Below are positions 28,245-37,252 of a DNA stretch of 64,000 nucleotides, piece after piece. Source of the stretch: Candidatus Sericytochromatia bacterium. GTDB lineage: Bacteria > Cyanobacteriota > Sericytochromatia > UBA7694 > JACMQJ01. The notes under the pieces are model-generated. The model was not told the origin of the DNA. It was given only the letters and a program-made list of their open reading frames with translations, and did not search any database. Position numbers and translations under genes: made by a program. Location: NCBI GenBank assembly GCA_026004035.1, contig BPII01000005.1:62001-126000 (forward strand), in the 5' to 3' direction. Numbering within the stretch: the stretch's first letter is position 1; each line of letters opens with the position of its first letter.

Positions 28245-29219
28245 ATGGCACAATTAACTTTATTACAAGCAATTAATCAAGCTCTAAAAGAAGAAATGAG
28301 AAGAGATAATAAAGTAATTATTCTTGGTGAAGATGTAGGATTAAATGGTGGTGTTTTTAGAGCAACTGAAGGACTTTTTCAAGAATTTGGTGAAGAAAGA
28401 GTAATAGATACTCCATTAGCTGAATCAGGTATTATAGGTATGGCAATAGGTATGGCTATGTATGGATTAAGACCTATACCAGAAATTCAATTTATGGATT
28501 TTATATATCCTGCTTTTGAGCAAATAGTTAATGAGATGGCAAAAATGAGATATAGATCAGGTGGTCAATACAATGTTCCATTAGTTTTAAGAACACCTTA
28601 TGGAGGAGGAATAAGAGGAGGACACTACCATTCACAAAGTAGTGAAGCATATTTTACTCATACACCAGGACTAAAAGTTGTAGTTCCTTCTAATCCTTAT
28701 GATGCAAAAGGCTTACTAATTTCTTCTATAAGGGATAATGATCCTGTATTATTTTTAGAACCCAAAAAACTCTATAGAACAATAAAAGGTGAAGTTCCTG
28801 AAAATGAATATATAATTCCATTAGGAAAAGCAAGTATTCCATTACAAGGTGATGATGTTACAGTTATAGCTTATGGAGCTATGATACCTATTTGTATTTC
28901 AGCAGCTAAAAAAGCTAACGAAGAAGGTATAAGCACAGAAGTAATTGACTTAAGAACTTTAATACCACTTGATAAAGAAACAATTTTAAACTCTGTAAAA
29001 AAGACTGGTAAAGTAGTAATAGTATATGAAGCACCAAAAACAGGTGGTTTTGGTAGTGAATTATCAGCAATCATTGCTGAAGAAGCAATAGAGTATTTAG
29101 AAGCACCAATTTTAAGAATAGCAGGACTTGATACACCGTATCCTTATACATTAGAACATATATACTCTCCGGACCCAAGAAGAGTGTATGAAGCAATTAA
29201 AAAAGTTTATAATTTCTAG
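28245..29219 (+). CDS. 2-oxoacid dehydrogenase E1 beta
   Basis: A 324-residue transketolase-fold protein: LGEDVGLNGGVFRATEGLFQ near the N-terminus, RSGGQYNVPLVLRTPYGGG centrally, and the C-terminal transketolase_C domain (VIVYEAPKTGGFGSELSAII). It pairs with the E1 alpha encoded 19 bases upstream to form the heterotetrameric E1. GAGAGGG before the ATG is a strong ribosome-binding site. It sits between E1 alpha and E2 as in typical bkd/pdh operons. Confidence 0.93.
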   Translation: MAQLTLLQAINQALKEEMRRDNKVIILGEDVGLNGGVFRATEGLFQEFGEERVIDTPLAESGIIGMAIGMAMYGLRPIPEIQFMDFIYPAFEQIVNEMAKMRYRSGGQYNVPLVLRTPYGGGIRGGHYHSQSSEAYFTHTPGLKVVVPSNPYDAKGLLISSIRDNDPVLFLEPKKLYRTIKGEVPENEYIIPLGKASIPLQGDDVTVIAYGAMIPICISAAKKANEEGISTEVIDLRTLIPLDKETILNSVKKTGKVVIVYEAPKTGGFGSELSAIIAEEAIEYLEAPILRIAGLDTPYPYTLEHIYSPDPRRVYEAIKKVYNF

Positions 29220-29228
29220 GAGGCTATT

Positions 29229-30476
29229 ATGGATTTTAAATTACCTGATATAGGAGAAGGAATAGCAGAAGGTGAAATTGTCAAATGGCTTGTAAAAGAA
29301 GGTGATATTGTAAAAGAAGATCAACCTATATTTGAAGTAATGACAGACAAAGCAACTGTAGAAATACCTTCTCCTACAAATGGTATAGTATCAAAAATAC
29401 TAGCTAAAGAAGGTGATATTGTACCTGTTGGTAAAGTTGTTATTGTTATTGATGATAATTCAAAAAAAGATGAACTATTAAAAGAAATAAATAAAGAAAT
29501 TACTACCAATTTTATTATTATTGATGATAAAAAAAATAATCAAGATAATGAAAAAATAAAAGTTTTAGCAACACCAGCTACAAGAAAATATGCAAGAGAA
29601 AAAGGAGTAGATATTTCAAAAATAAAAGGGACAGGAAACAATGGTAGAGTTACCAAAGAAGATATAGACAATTATTTAAAATCTTATAAAAAAGAAGAAA
29701 TACCACTTATGAAAAGTTTAATTGTTTCTGAAAGTTCAGCTAAAAGCAAAGAAGAAAAATATTATTACGAATATAATCAAAATGAAGAAAGAATACCATT
29801 TAAAGGTTTAAGAAAAAAGATAGCTCAAAATCTATCAAACTCTGTAAAAAATGTACCTCATTTTATGATAGCTGATGAATTAGATGTAACAGAGCTTGTT
29901 AATTTAAGAAATGAATTAAAAGAAATAGCATTAAAGCAAGATATAAAATTAACATATTTACCTTTCATAATAAAAGCAGTAATTTATTCTTTAAAAGAAT
30001 TTCCTGTTTTAAACTCTACTTTAGATGAAGAAAATAATCAATTAATTTTAAAAAAATATTATAATATAGGTTTTGCAGTTGCTACAACAGAAGGACTTAT
30101 AGTTCCTGTAATAAAAGATGCTGATAAGAAAAGTATTTTAGAATTAGCTAAAGAGATTCAAGTTTTATCACAAGAAACTAGAACAGGTAAAGTTTCATTA
30201 GAAAATTTGAAAGGAGGAACTTTTACGATAACAAATATAGGTTCTATTGGTGGTATTGTATCAGCACCAATAGTAAATTATCCTGAAGTTGCAATATTGG
30301 CTGTAAATAAAATAGTTAAAAAACCTGTTGTTATTAACAATGAAATAAAAATAAGAGATACTTTATGTTTATCAATGTCTTGCGATCATAGAATTGTAGA
30401 TGGTGCTATAGCATCATTATTTTTAAATAAGTTAATAGAACTTTTGCAAAATCCTAAGTTCTTATTACTATTATAG
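29229..30476 (+). CDS. Dihydrolipoamide acyltransferase E2 (branched-chain type)
   Basis: A 415-residue protein. A single lipoyl domain (1-76) carries lipoyl Lys41 in [17 protein letters not shown] peripheral-subunit binding domain (about 116-155, [20 protein letters not shown]) and a C-terminal catalytic domain with His387 and Asp391 in CDHRIVDGA follow. It forms the core of the complex and transfers the acyl group to CoA. The E3 (dihydrolipoamide dehydrogenase) gene is not in the window and must be supplied from elsewhere. Last gene of the yajQ-crotonase-E1-E2 set. Confidence 0.92.
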   Translation: MDFKLPDIGEGIAEGEIVKWLVKEGDIVKEDQPIFEVMTDKATVEIPSPTNGIVSKILAKEGDIVPVGKVVIVIDDNSKKDELLKEINKEITTNFIIIDDKKNNQDNEKIKVLATPATRKYAREKGVDISKIKGTGNNGRVTKEDIDNYLKSYKKEEIPLMKSLIVSESSAKSKEEKYYYEYNQNEERIPFKGLRKKIAQNLSNSVKNVPHFMIADELDVTELVNLRNELKEIALKQDIKLTYLPFIIKAVIYSLKEFPVLNSTLDEENNQLILKKYYNIGFAVATTEGLIVPVIKDADKKSILELAKEIQVLSQETRTGKVSLENLKGGTFTITNIGSIGGIVSAPIVNYPEVAILAVNKIVKKPVVINNEIKIRDTLCLSMSCDHRIVDGAIASLFLNKLIELLQNPKFLLLL

Positions 30477-30493
30477 TTTAAAATTATAATTTT

Positions 30494-30856
30494 TTAATTA
30501 TCAGAAAAAATTTTTAAATCAAGATAAAATTTCTCAAATTCCTGTTTTTTTTCATAATATTTTTTAAAATTTATTAACTCGTAAAACTCTTGAAACTCGG
30601 ATTTATTAAAAACTATTTTTATTTTACTATTTTTCATCTGTATAATAATTTTTCTTTTATTATAAAGATTAACATTTACTTTTTCCATGTAATCTATATC
30701 TAAATTATTTATGAAATTTCTAAAATTTTTAAAATCATCTTTATGAAAACACAAAAATATGTTTTTATATTCTATTTGTATTATTTGGGAATCAACATAA
30801 GAAAATATACTTCCATTAGGAGTTTTATTAATAGTAATAATTTCATTTTTCATCAT
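30494..30856 (-). CDS. Hypothetical protein
   Basis: A 120-residue protein I do not recognise. It is rich in Phe, Lys, Asn and Ile, with motifs IFLCFHKDDFKNFRNFINNL and KIKIVFNKSEFQEFYELINF; the two FxxDFxxFxxFIN-like blocks may be an internal duplication. No signal peptide or membrane segment. It is convergent with the E2 gene. An initiating ATG pair at 30856 and good codon continuity support a real gene, but there is no conserved neighbour. Confidence 0.5.
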   Translation of the reverse strand: MMKNEIITINKTPNGSIFSYVDSQIIQIEYKNIFLCFHKDDFKNFRNFINNLDIDYMEKVNVNLYNKRKIIIQMKNSKIKIVFNKSEFQEFYELINFKKYYEKKQEFEKFYLDLKIFSDN

Positions 30857-30896
30857 ATTTATTTAGTTAATAATACTAATAATTAATGTAACTAAT

Positions 30897-31052
30897 TAAA
30901 TTGTAATCTATAAGATAGAAAATGTAAATGTTAAATCCACAACATACACCTATAATCCTGTTATAGAGATTAATATCAGTTATTTTTAATTTTTCAGACA
31001 TTATTTTATATTTTTTTACTCCACAAATATTATGCTCTACTTTTGTTCTCAT
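30897..31052 (-). pseudogene. C-terminal fragment of an IS5-type (DDE_Tnp_4) transposase
   Basis: The minus strand reads RTKVEHNICGVKKYKIMSEK, then a segment ending RIIGVCCGFNIYIFYLIDYN and a stop. This matches the end of IS5-group transposases, where the conserved catalytic Glu lies in RxxVEHxIxGVKR and is followed by a GLxN-type motif. Only about 50 residues remain. It directly abuts a copy of the TAATACCAATTT-ended repeat family at 31051-31233, whose mobility may have depended on such a transposase. Confidence 0.65.
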
Positions 31053-31233
31053 ACTAATTTTTATAATAAATAGTGCATAATTAATAGTTAAAAATAAAGT
31101 ATAAAAAATTAAAAAAAACTATAAGTTTTTAATAAATTACTTGATATATAAGAATTTTAGTATAATTAAACAAAATTGTAACTATAAAAAACATTGATTT
31201 TTAATGCACTATCAATTTAATAAATTGGTATTA
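31051..31233. repeat. Small non-coding mobile element, family 1, copy A (MITE-like)
   Basis: About 183 bp, ending AAATTGGTATTA, with a slightly diverged left end (ACTAATTTTTATAATAAAT). It shares with copies at 33379, 35661 and 53292 the internal blocks AAAAATAAAGTA, ACTATAAGTTTTTAATAAAT and AAGAATTTTAGTATAATTAA. It has no coding capacity. The copy borders the IS5-like transposase tail, which suggests the parent element. The rest of 30857-31383 holds no other gene; hutU follows at 31384 after a ribosome-binding site (AGGAG). Confidence 0.75.
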
Positions 31234-31383
31234 CTACAATCTCTAAACTTTATAAATAATTCTTATATTATTCATAACTTGAGTCCAGTTACATTTTAAA
31301 TTCTAAAATTTCTTAATTTAAAGAAATATACTATATAAAATTTTATTGTTATACTAAAAAATATTATTTAGGAGTTTATTATT

Positions 31384-33381
31384 ATGAATTTTAAAGAAAA
31401 GATATTGGAAGGAATACCAGATTATTTACCAAATCCGTATAAAAGAAATGATAAATTAAATCATGCTCCAAAAAGAAGAGATATTTTATCAAAAGATGAA
31501 AAAATATTGGCTGTATCTAATGCCTTAAGATACTTTAAGCCAGAATTTCATGAAATATTAGCTAAGGAATTTTTGGAAGAATTAAAAGAATATGGACATA
31601 TATACATGTACAGATACAAACCAGATTATGAAATAAAAGCTAGACATATAGATGAATTCCCACATAAATCTAAAAAAGCAGCAGCTATAATGTTGATGAT
31701 TTCAAACAATTTAGACAATATTGTAGCACAACATCCTGATGAATTAATTACTTACGGTAGTAATGGATCTGTTTTTCAGAATTGGGCACAATATAGATTA
31801 ACAATGAAATATTTAGCTGAAATGACTGACGAACAAACTTTAGTCCTTTATTCTGGTCATCCTTTAGGATTATTTCCATCTAGTAATAATTCACCAAGAG
31901 TTGTTATAACAAATGGTATGGTTATACCTAATTATTCTAAACAAGAAGATTGGGAAAAATTTTATGCTTTAGGAGTTTCTCAATATGGACAAATGACAGC
32001 TGGTAGTTTTATGTATATAGGCCCTCAAGGTATAGTTCATGGAACTACTATAACTATAATGAATGCTGCTAGATTAAGATTTCCCAATAATCCATCTTTA
32101 AAAGGTAAGTTATTTGTAAGTTCAGGATTAGGTGGAATGAGTGGTGCACAAGCTAAAGCTGGTAAAATAGCTGGTGCTGTTACTGTTATAGCTGAAGTTA
32201 ATTATAAAGCAATAGAATTAAGACACTCTCAAGGATGGGTACAAGAAATTTATTCAAATTTAGATGATTTGTTAAAAAGAATAAAACAAGCAAAATCTGA
32301 AGGTTTAGCAATATCTATTGCTTATTATGGTAATATAGTTGATTTATGGGAAGCTTTAGTAAATAGTGATATAGATGTTGAATTAGGTTCAGATCAAACA
32401 TCATTACATAATCCTTTTATGGGAGGATATTATCCTGTAAGTATAAGCTTTGAAAAAGCAAATGAGTTAATGAGTTCTAATCAAGAAGAATTCAGAAAAC
32501 TGGTAAAGGAATCTTTAATAAGACAAGTTAATGCTATAAATAAATTATCTGAAAGAGGAATGTTCTTTTGGGATTATGGTAATGCTTTTATGCTTGAAGC
32601 TAAAAGAGCTAATGCTGATATTTTAAATGAAGATGGAAAATTTAAATATCCTAGTTATGTAGAAAATATTATGGGACCACTATGTTTTGATTATGGATTT
32701 GGACCTTTTAGATGGATTTGTACATCTTGTGATCCAAAAGATTTAGAAATCACAGATAGGATAGCAGCTAATGTTTTAGAAAAAATATTAAAGGAATCAC
32801 CTGAAAGAATACAACAACAATTAAAAGATAATTTACATTGGATAAAATCAGCAAAAGAAAATAACTTAGTTGTTGGCTCACAAGCTAGAATACTATATGC
32901 TAACTGTCAAGCTAGAATAGAAATCGCAAAAGAATTTAATAAAGCTATAAAAAAAGGTATAATATCAGCTCCTATTGTTTTAGGGCGAGATCATCATGAT
33001 GTTTCAGGAACAGATTCACCATATAGAGAAACAGCAAATATTTATGATGGTTCAGCTTTTACAGCTGATATGGCTATACATAACGTAATAGGTGATAGTT
33101 TTAGAGGTGCTACTTGGGTATCTATACACAATGGTGGTGGTGTAGGTTGGGGTGAAGTTATAAATGGTGGATTTGGACTTTTTATAGATGGTTCAGAAGA
33201 AGCTGAAAAAAATATTGAATCAATGCTATTTTGGGATGTTAATAATGGTATAGCAAGAAGAAGTTGGGCTAGAAATGAAAATGCAATTTTTACAATTCAA
33301 GAAGAAATGAAAAAAGAAAAAAATTTAAAAGTTACTTTACCTAATATTGTAAATAAAAAAATATTAAATAATTTGTTATAA
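31384..33381 (+). CDS. hutU: Urocanate hydratase (long form)
   Basis: A 665-residue protein, the long urocanase class of about 660-680 residues rather than the 550-residue form. Characteristic segments are HPDELITYGSNGSVFQNWAQ, YSGHPLGLFPSS, the NAD-contacting GLGGMSGAQAKAGKIAG, and VLGRDHHDVSGTDSPYRET near the active site. The enzyme adds water to urocanate using NAD as electrophile, the second step of histidine breakdown. hutH, hutI and hutG are not adjacent. AGGAG precedes the ATG at 31384. The stop codon is followed immediately by a family-1 repeat. Confidence 0.95.
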   Translation: MNFKEKILEGIPDYLPNPYKRNDKLNHAPKRRDILSKDEKILAVSNALRYFKPEFHEILAKEFLEELKEYGHIYMYRYKPDYEIKARHIDEFPHKSKKAAAIMLMISNNLDNIVAQHPDELITYGSNGSVFQNWAQYRLTMKYLAEMTDEQTLVLYSGHPLGLFPSSNNSPRVVITNGMVIPNYSKQEDWEKFYALGVSQYGQMTAGSFMYIGPQGIVHGTTITIMNAARLRFPNNPSLKGKLFVSSGLGGMSGAQAKAGKIAGAVTVIAEVNYKAIELRHSQGWVQEIYSNLDDLLKRIKQAKSEGLAISIAYYGNIVDLWEALVNSDIDVELGSDQTSLHNPFMGGYYPVSISFEKANELMSSNQEEFRKLVKESLIRQVNAINKLSERGMFFWDYGNAFMLEAKRANADILNEDGKFKYPSYVENIMGPLCFDYGFGPFRWICTSCDPKDLEITDRIAANVLEKILKESPERIQQQLKDNLHWIKSAKENNLVVGSQARILYANCQARIEIAKEFNKAIKKGIISAPIVLGRDHHDVSGTDSPYRETANIYDGSAFTADMAIHNVIGDSFRGATWVSIHNGGGVGWGEVINGGFGLFIDGSEEAEKNIESMLFWDVNNGIARRSWARNENAIFTIQEEMKKEKNLKVTLPNIVNKKILNNLL

Positions 33382-33552
33382 TACCAATTTTTATAATAAA
33401 TTAATAGTTAAAAATAAAGTACAAAAAATTAAAAAAACTATAAGTTTTTAATAAATTATTTGATACATAAGAATTTTAGTATAATTAAACAAAATTGTAA
33501 TTATAAAAAACATTAACTTTTAATGCATTATCAATTTAATAAATTGGTATTA
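33379..33552. repeat. Family-1 MITE-like element, copy B
   Basis: 174 bp with perfect 12-bp inverted ends: TAATACCAATTT at 33379 and AAATTGGTATTA at 33541-33552. The left end overlaps the stop codon of hutU, so insertion may have supplied or preserved the gene's 3' end. The sequence is closely similar to copy A over its whole length. No ORF of note. It lies directly against a truncated family-2 element. Confidence 0.8.
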
Positions 33553-33648
33553 TAAATACTAAATTTAAAGCATATTTATATAAATCTTTAAAATGCTTAA
33601 TATTAAGGAATTTTAAGCTTATCAAAAAATAACATTACTCAGTGTCAA
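33553..33648. repeat. Truncated family-2 MITE-like element
   Basis: The segment TAAATACTAAATTTAAAGCA to AAAATAACATTACTCAGTGT corresponds to roughly the last two thirds of the 140-bp family-2 element seen complete at 38511-38650. The end carrying CTGGGATTGAGTTATAG is missing where family-1 copy B begins, so one event removed or displaced it. No coding potential. Confidence 0.65.
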
Positions 33649-33690
33649 TAATTTATAATTCAATACTTTTTTGATGTATAATTAATTAGG

Positions 33691-34473
33691 ATGTCTATTA
33701 AAAAAAACAAAAATATAACGTCAAAAAGGTGGTAGCAGTTTTTTAACTGTTAAAAAAAATGATAGTATAGATGAGAAAAATGATTTAAAAAATACTAAAA
33801 AAAATAAAACTGAAGAAGAAAAAATAGAAGAATTCGCTGAAAATGTAGCAAATTTTTTAGATAAGATAGAAAATATAAGGCTTATAATAATTTCTTTTTT
33901 CGAAAGGAAGTATCCTTTGGTAATAGAAAGAATAAACTTTCTAGCATCAAAAGGTAAATTAAAGTTTCTTAAGCCATTATTACCATTGTTTATAATAATA
34001 CAGAAAATTAATGAGAAATGGTTTAATAAAACAGTAGAATATGAAGAAGAAGATGATGAAGAAGAAAAAAAAAGAAAGAAATATTGAACCTAAAAAACCT
34101 GTAACATTTCTTGAATTGGCAGAAAAAAAATATTATATTTACAGATAATAGAAAAAGACCATTATATACTTTAGAACAGCTAAAAGATAAAAGCGGTTAT
34201 ACAGCTAGCGAAGCAATAGTTAATCCTTTAATTATGGAAAATATTTTGAATGCTTTTATTGAAGTAGCACCAAAAGCAAAATCAATACCTACTCCTGAAA
34301 CAGGAAAATATGCAGGTATTCCTATGGATCAAGTAATGCAAAATGTTACAGAAGAAGATATTATGGAATTTTTAGAATATGTAAGAAATTATCCTAGGGG
34401 ATATGTAGGAAAAAATTACAGAATTACAGAATCATTTGCTGGTTGGGTTGTAAGTGGTACTCCAGAAGACTAA
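33691..34473 (+). CDS. Conserved-looking protein of unknown function, three frameshifts
   Basis: Reading across three apparent single-base insertions (near 33730, 34070 and 34127) gives about 259 residues. The parts are a polar start MSIKKNKNITSK, a Lys/Asp-rich linker, a hydrophobic helical region (RLIIISFFERKYPLVIERIN ... PLLPLFIIIQK), a very acidic/basic tract (EEEDDEEEKKRKK), then EPKKPVTFLELAEK and a folded C-terminal domain with FTDNRKRPLYTLEQLKDKSG and GKYAGIPMDQVMQNVTEEDI. I do not recognise the family. Coding-like codon use continues through all frames. It ends 2 bases before the oxidoreductase start. Confidence 0.55.
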
Positions 34474-34475
34474 AA

Positions 34476-35522
34476 ATGAATAAAGTTATAAAAATAGCAG
34501 GTGCAGGAATATCAGGTTTAAGTTCAGCCATATTTTTAAAAAAGTTTGGTTTTTTACCAGAAATATATGAAATAAAATCTTCAGTAGGATATAGATTTAA
34601 AGGTGATTTTCAAGGATTTGAAAATTGGTCCTCTGATAAAGATATTATTGATATTTTAAAAGATTTAGAACTAGATATTAATTTTAATTTTATACCATCT
34701 TATACTTTTAAAGTTTGTAGTCCAAAAAGAAATTTAAAAACTTTTGAATCAAAAGAAAGACCTTTTTATTATCTTATTCAAAGAGGATTTAAAGAAGGTT
34801 ATTTGGATTATTCATTATATAAACAAGTTGAAAATTTAAACATACCAGTTTATTTTAATTGTAAAAATTTACCAAAAGATATAAAAATATTTGCAACTGG
34901 TCCTAATAAAGCAAGTGCAATAATATTAGGTATTAACTTTGATACTGATTATAAAGATATTAATTTAATGATTTGTGACAATAATATAGCACCTAAAGGT
35001 TATGCTTATTTACTAATAGTTAATGGTAAAGGAACTATTGCAACAGCTTTTAAAAAAAATAATAATAATCCAAATGTATATTTAGAAAATTCTATAGAAT
35101 TGTGCAAATCACTTTTTAATTTAAAAATATACAATCAAGTAAAATTTGGTTCATTTGGTAGCTTTTCAGATGAGAATATTTTTGAGAAAGACAATAAGTT
35201 ATATATTGGTGAAGCAGCAGGACTCCAAGATTTTTTATTTGGTTTTGGATTACGTTATGCTATATTGTCAGGATATTTAGCAGCAAGAAGTATTTGTGAA
35301 AATACTAGTTATACAAATTTAGCAAAAAAAATGTTTTCTAATAGTATAAAAGCTAGCTTAGTAAATAGATTTTTATATGAGAGATTAGATAATAGTAAAT
35401 ATGAATTTTTAATAAATAAATTAAGTTATCAAAAAGACTTAATTCATTTTCTTAGAAAAAGATATAAATTTAATCTAAAAAGAAGAATTTTATATCCAAT
35501 AGCCAAAAAAATTCTTCTGTGA
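34476..35522 (+). CDS. FAD-dependent oxidoreductase, geranylgeranyl-reductase-like
   Basis: About 348 residues. An N-terminal dinucleotide-binding motif (IKIAGAGISGLSSAIFLKKF, GxGxxG) and a late FAD motif (NKLYIGEAAGLQDFLFGFGL) resemble the geranylgeranyl reductase/ FixC-type flavoprotein group. Substrate is unknown. The start at ATG 34476 is chosen because it begins the Rossmann fold; an in-frame start 11 codons upstream lies inside the preceding gene. The 3' end abuts a reversed tnpB remnant. Confidence 0.78.
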   Translation: MNKVIKIAGAGISGLSSAIFLKKFGFLPEIYEIKSSVGYRFKGDFQGFENWSSDKDIIDILKDLELDINFNFIPSYTFKVCSPKRNLKTFESKERPFYYLIQRGFKEGYLDYSLYKQVENLNIPVYFNCKNLPKDIKIFATGPNKASAIILGINFDTDYKDINLMICDNNIAPKGYAYLLIVNGKGTIATAFKKNNNNPNVYLENSIELCKSLFNLKIYNQVKFGSFGSFSDENIFEKDNKLYIGEAAGLQDFLFGFGLRYAILSGYLAARSICENTSYTNLAKKMFSNSIKASLVNRFLYERLDNSKYEFLINKLSYQKDLIHFLRKRYKFNLKRRILYPIAKKILL

Positions 35523-35660
35523 ACTACTCAACAACCTTATAGAAAGTGTAATTTCCTGCTTCAACAACAAATGATTCGTAGACTCGTATTTCTAGCATTC
35601 TATTATTACCAAAGCTATCTTCACAGAATTTAGTTCAGATATTTCCAACAATGCCATTAG
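35521..35660 (-). mobile_element. 3' remnant of IS605-type tnpB (copy 3, decayed)
   Basis: On the minus strand the frame reads TKFCEDSFGNNRMLEIRVYE, then SFVVEAGNYTFYKVVE and a stop. It aligns position for position with copy 2 (TQACGDSSGSEMVEIPVYES). It ends GAGTAGTTC at 35521, like the right end of copies 1 and 2. It carries an internal stop and many substitutions, so it is the oldest of the three. The end meets the stop codon of the FAD oxidoreductase, so any guide sequence would be antisense to that gene's 3' end. Confidence 0.6.
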
Positions 35661-35812
35661 TAATACCAATTTTTATAATAAATAAAAAATTAAAAAAAAC
35701 TATAAGTTTTTAATAAATCACTTGACATATAAGAATTTTAGATAATTATACAAAATTCTAACTATAGAAAAATTAATTTTTAATACACTATCAATTTAAT
35801 AAACTAGTATTA
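35661..35812. repeat. Family-1 MITE-like element, copy C
   Basis: About 152 bp, starting TAATACCAATTTTTATAATA and ending ACTAGTATTA. It shows the same internal blocks as copies A and B, with a shorter left half. It was inserted between the decayed tnpB tail and sequence further upstream of it, suggesting insertion into the old IS605 element. No coding capacity. Confidence 0.75.
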
Positions 35813-35936
35813 GAAAATCGTTTTTATTTTGCACTTTTTTAATTTCTATAAAGCTCTACTATTCAATATTTCAGTTTTAAAAAAAATGCAAACTTCTGAA
35901 GTTTGAATATCAAGAGGAAACTAATAAAAAAGAGTA

Positions 35937-35981
35937 ATTCATCCCCCACTTATAGAAATAGAGAAACTTTTTGCTAGTGGT
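35937..35981. repeat. Possible hairpin end of the decayed IS605 element
   Basis: CATCCCCCACTTATAG with AGTGG at 35976-35980 can form a weak CCACT/AGTGG stem, preceded by GTAATTCAT, the type of sequence seen at IS200/IS605 termini. It lies on the far side of the copy-3 tnpB tail and may be its other end, making the element span 35521-35981. Evidence is weak. No gene is seen in 35813-35983. Confidence 0.25.
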
Positions 35982-35983
35982 TT

Positions 35984-36628
35984 CTAAAAAAAAGGATTAT
36001 ATTTTTTTTCTGACCATATAGTTGTTTTTGGTCCATGACCAGGATAAACTATTGTATCTTCTCTTAAATTGAATATTTTATTTTTTATTGAATTTATAAT
36101 TGTAGAATAAGAACCACCCCATAAATCAGTTCTACCTATACTTCTAGAAAATAATGTATCACCAGAAAAAATTACAGGATTATTTTCTTTATCAAAATAA
36201 AAACATATACTACCAGGAGAATGTCCGGGAGTATGAATTATTTTACTTATTATTTTATTACCAATTTTTATTTCATCATTTTCTTTTACAAATATATCAA
36301 CAGGTAAAGGCACTTCAGCATTAAACCCAAACATTTGTGCTTGAAATTTTAAATTATTATAAATTTCATTATCATCTTTATGTAAAACAATTTTAGCATT
36401 TGTTTTTTCTTTTATTTCTCTTGTAGCCATTATATGATCTAAATGTGCATGTGTGTGCATTAAATATTTAACATTCAGATTATAATATTTTACTATTTCA
36501 AGTATTTTATTAGCTTCATCACCAGGATCTATTATTATAGCTTCTTTTGTGTCATTATCAGCTATAATTGTGCAGTTACATTGAAAAGCTCCAACAACAA
36601 TAGTTTCTATAAGTGAAAAATTATTCAT
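35984..36628 (-). CDS. MBL-fold metallo-hydrolase (glyoxalase II-like)
   Basis: A 214-residue metallo-beta-lactamase-fold protein. The metal-binding motif is THAHLDH (HxHxDH), with further ligands in HTPGHSPGSICFY, FSGDTLFSRSIGRTDL and the final YPGHGPKTTI. This pattern matches the glyoxalase II/ YcbL group of thioester hydrolases. It lacks the C-terminal extension of classical GloB, so the substrate is unsure. Cytoplasmic. It is transcribed away from slyD at 36768. Confidence 0.88.
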   Translation of the reverse strand: MNNFSLIETIVVGAFQCNCTIIADNDTKEAIIIDPGDEANKILEIVKYYNLNVKYLMHTHAHLDHIMATREIKEKTNAKIVLHKDDNEIYNNLKFQAQMFGFNAEVPLPVDIFVKENDEIKIGNKIISKIIHTPGHSPGSICFYFDKENNPVIFSGDTLFSRSIGRTDLWGGSYSTIINSIKNKIFNLREDTIVYPGHGPKTTIWSEKKYNPFF

Positions 36629-36767
36629 AAATTACTTACTTTTTAATTTATAAAATCTATTATATTTTATAATAATTTGATTAATTTCAAAAATTTAATT
36701 TTAAGTTATTTACATTATCATTTTAAGTTGTATAATTAATTTAATATTTTTTTACAAAGGAATTTTT

Positions 36768-37241
36768 ATGAGTACAAAAGTTTTAACTTTTCATTTTACA
36801 GCTTACAATGAAGATGGTAGCATAAATGATACATCATTAGGACAAGAACCTGTAAATATACTTACTGGATTTGGACATGTTTTACCAATTCTTGAAGATA
36901 CTTTAAAAAATATGGATATTGGTTCTAAGAAAACAGTTGTAGTTACTCCAGAATTAGGTTTTGGATATGTTGATTATGAAAAAATGCAAGAGTTTTCTAA
37001 AAAAGTTTTTTCAAATGATAATCTAGAAGTTGGAATGGTCGTTAATTTAGTAAGTCCTGAAGGTGATAGAGTATTTGGAATTATACATGATATAAAACCA
37101 GAATCAGTTTTAATAGATTTTAATCATCCTTTAGCAGGAAAAACATTAAAATTTGATTTAAATTTATTAAATGTAAGAGACGCTTCACAAGAAGAAATAG
37201 AGCATGGACATGTTCATAATGATGGTTCCAATAATCATTAA
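36768..37241 (+). CDS. FKBP-type peptidyl-prolyl isomerase, SlyD-like
   Basis: A 157-residue protein with an FKBP core split by an insert-in-flap domain: LTFHFTAYNEDGSINDTSLG, LTGFGHVLPILEDTLKNMDI, then the insert around NLVSPEGDRVFGIIHDI and the closing FNHPLAGKTLKFDLNL. A short His-containing tail (HGHVHNDGSNNH) may bind metal as in SlyD. It catalyses proline isomerisation and acts as a folding helper. Good ribosome-binding site (AAAGGA). Convergent with the next gene, 12 bases apart. Confidence 0.9.
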   Translation: MSTKVLTFHFTAYNEDGSINDTSLGQEPVNILTGFGHVLPILEDTLKNMDIGSKKTVVVTPELGFGYVDYEKMQEFSKKVFSNDNLEVGMVVNLVSPEGDRVFGIIHDIKPESVLIDFNHPLAGKTLKFDLNLLNVRDASQEEIEHGHVHNDGSNNH

Positions 37242-37252
37242 AAATTAGAAAT

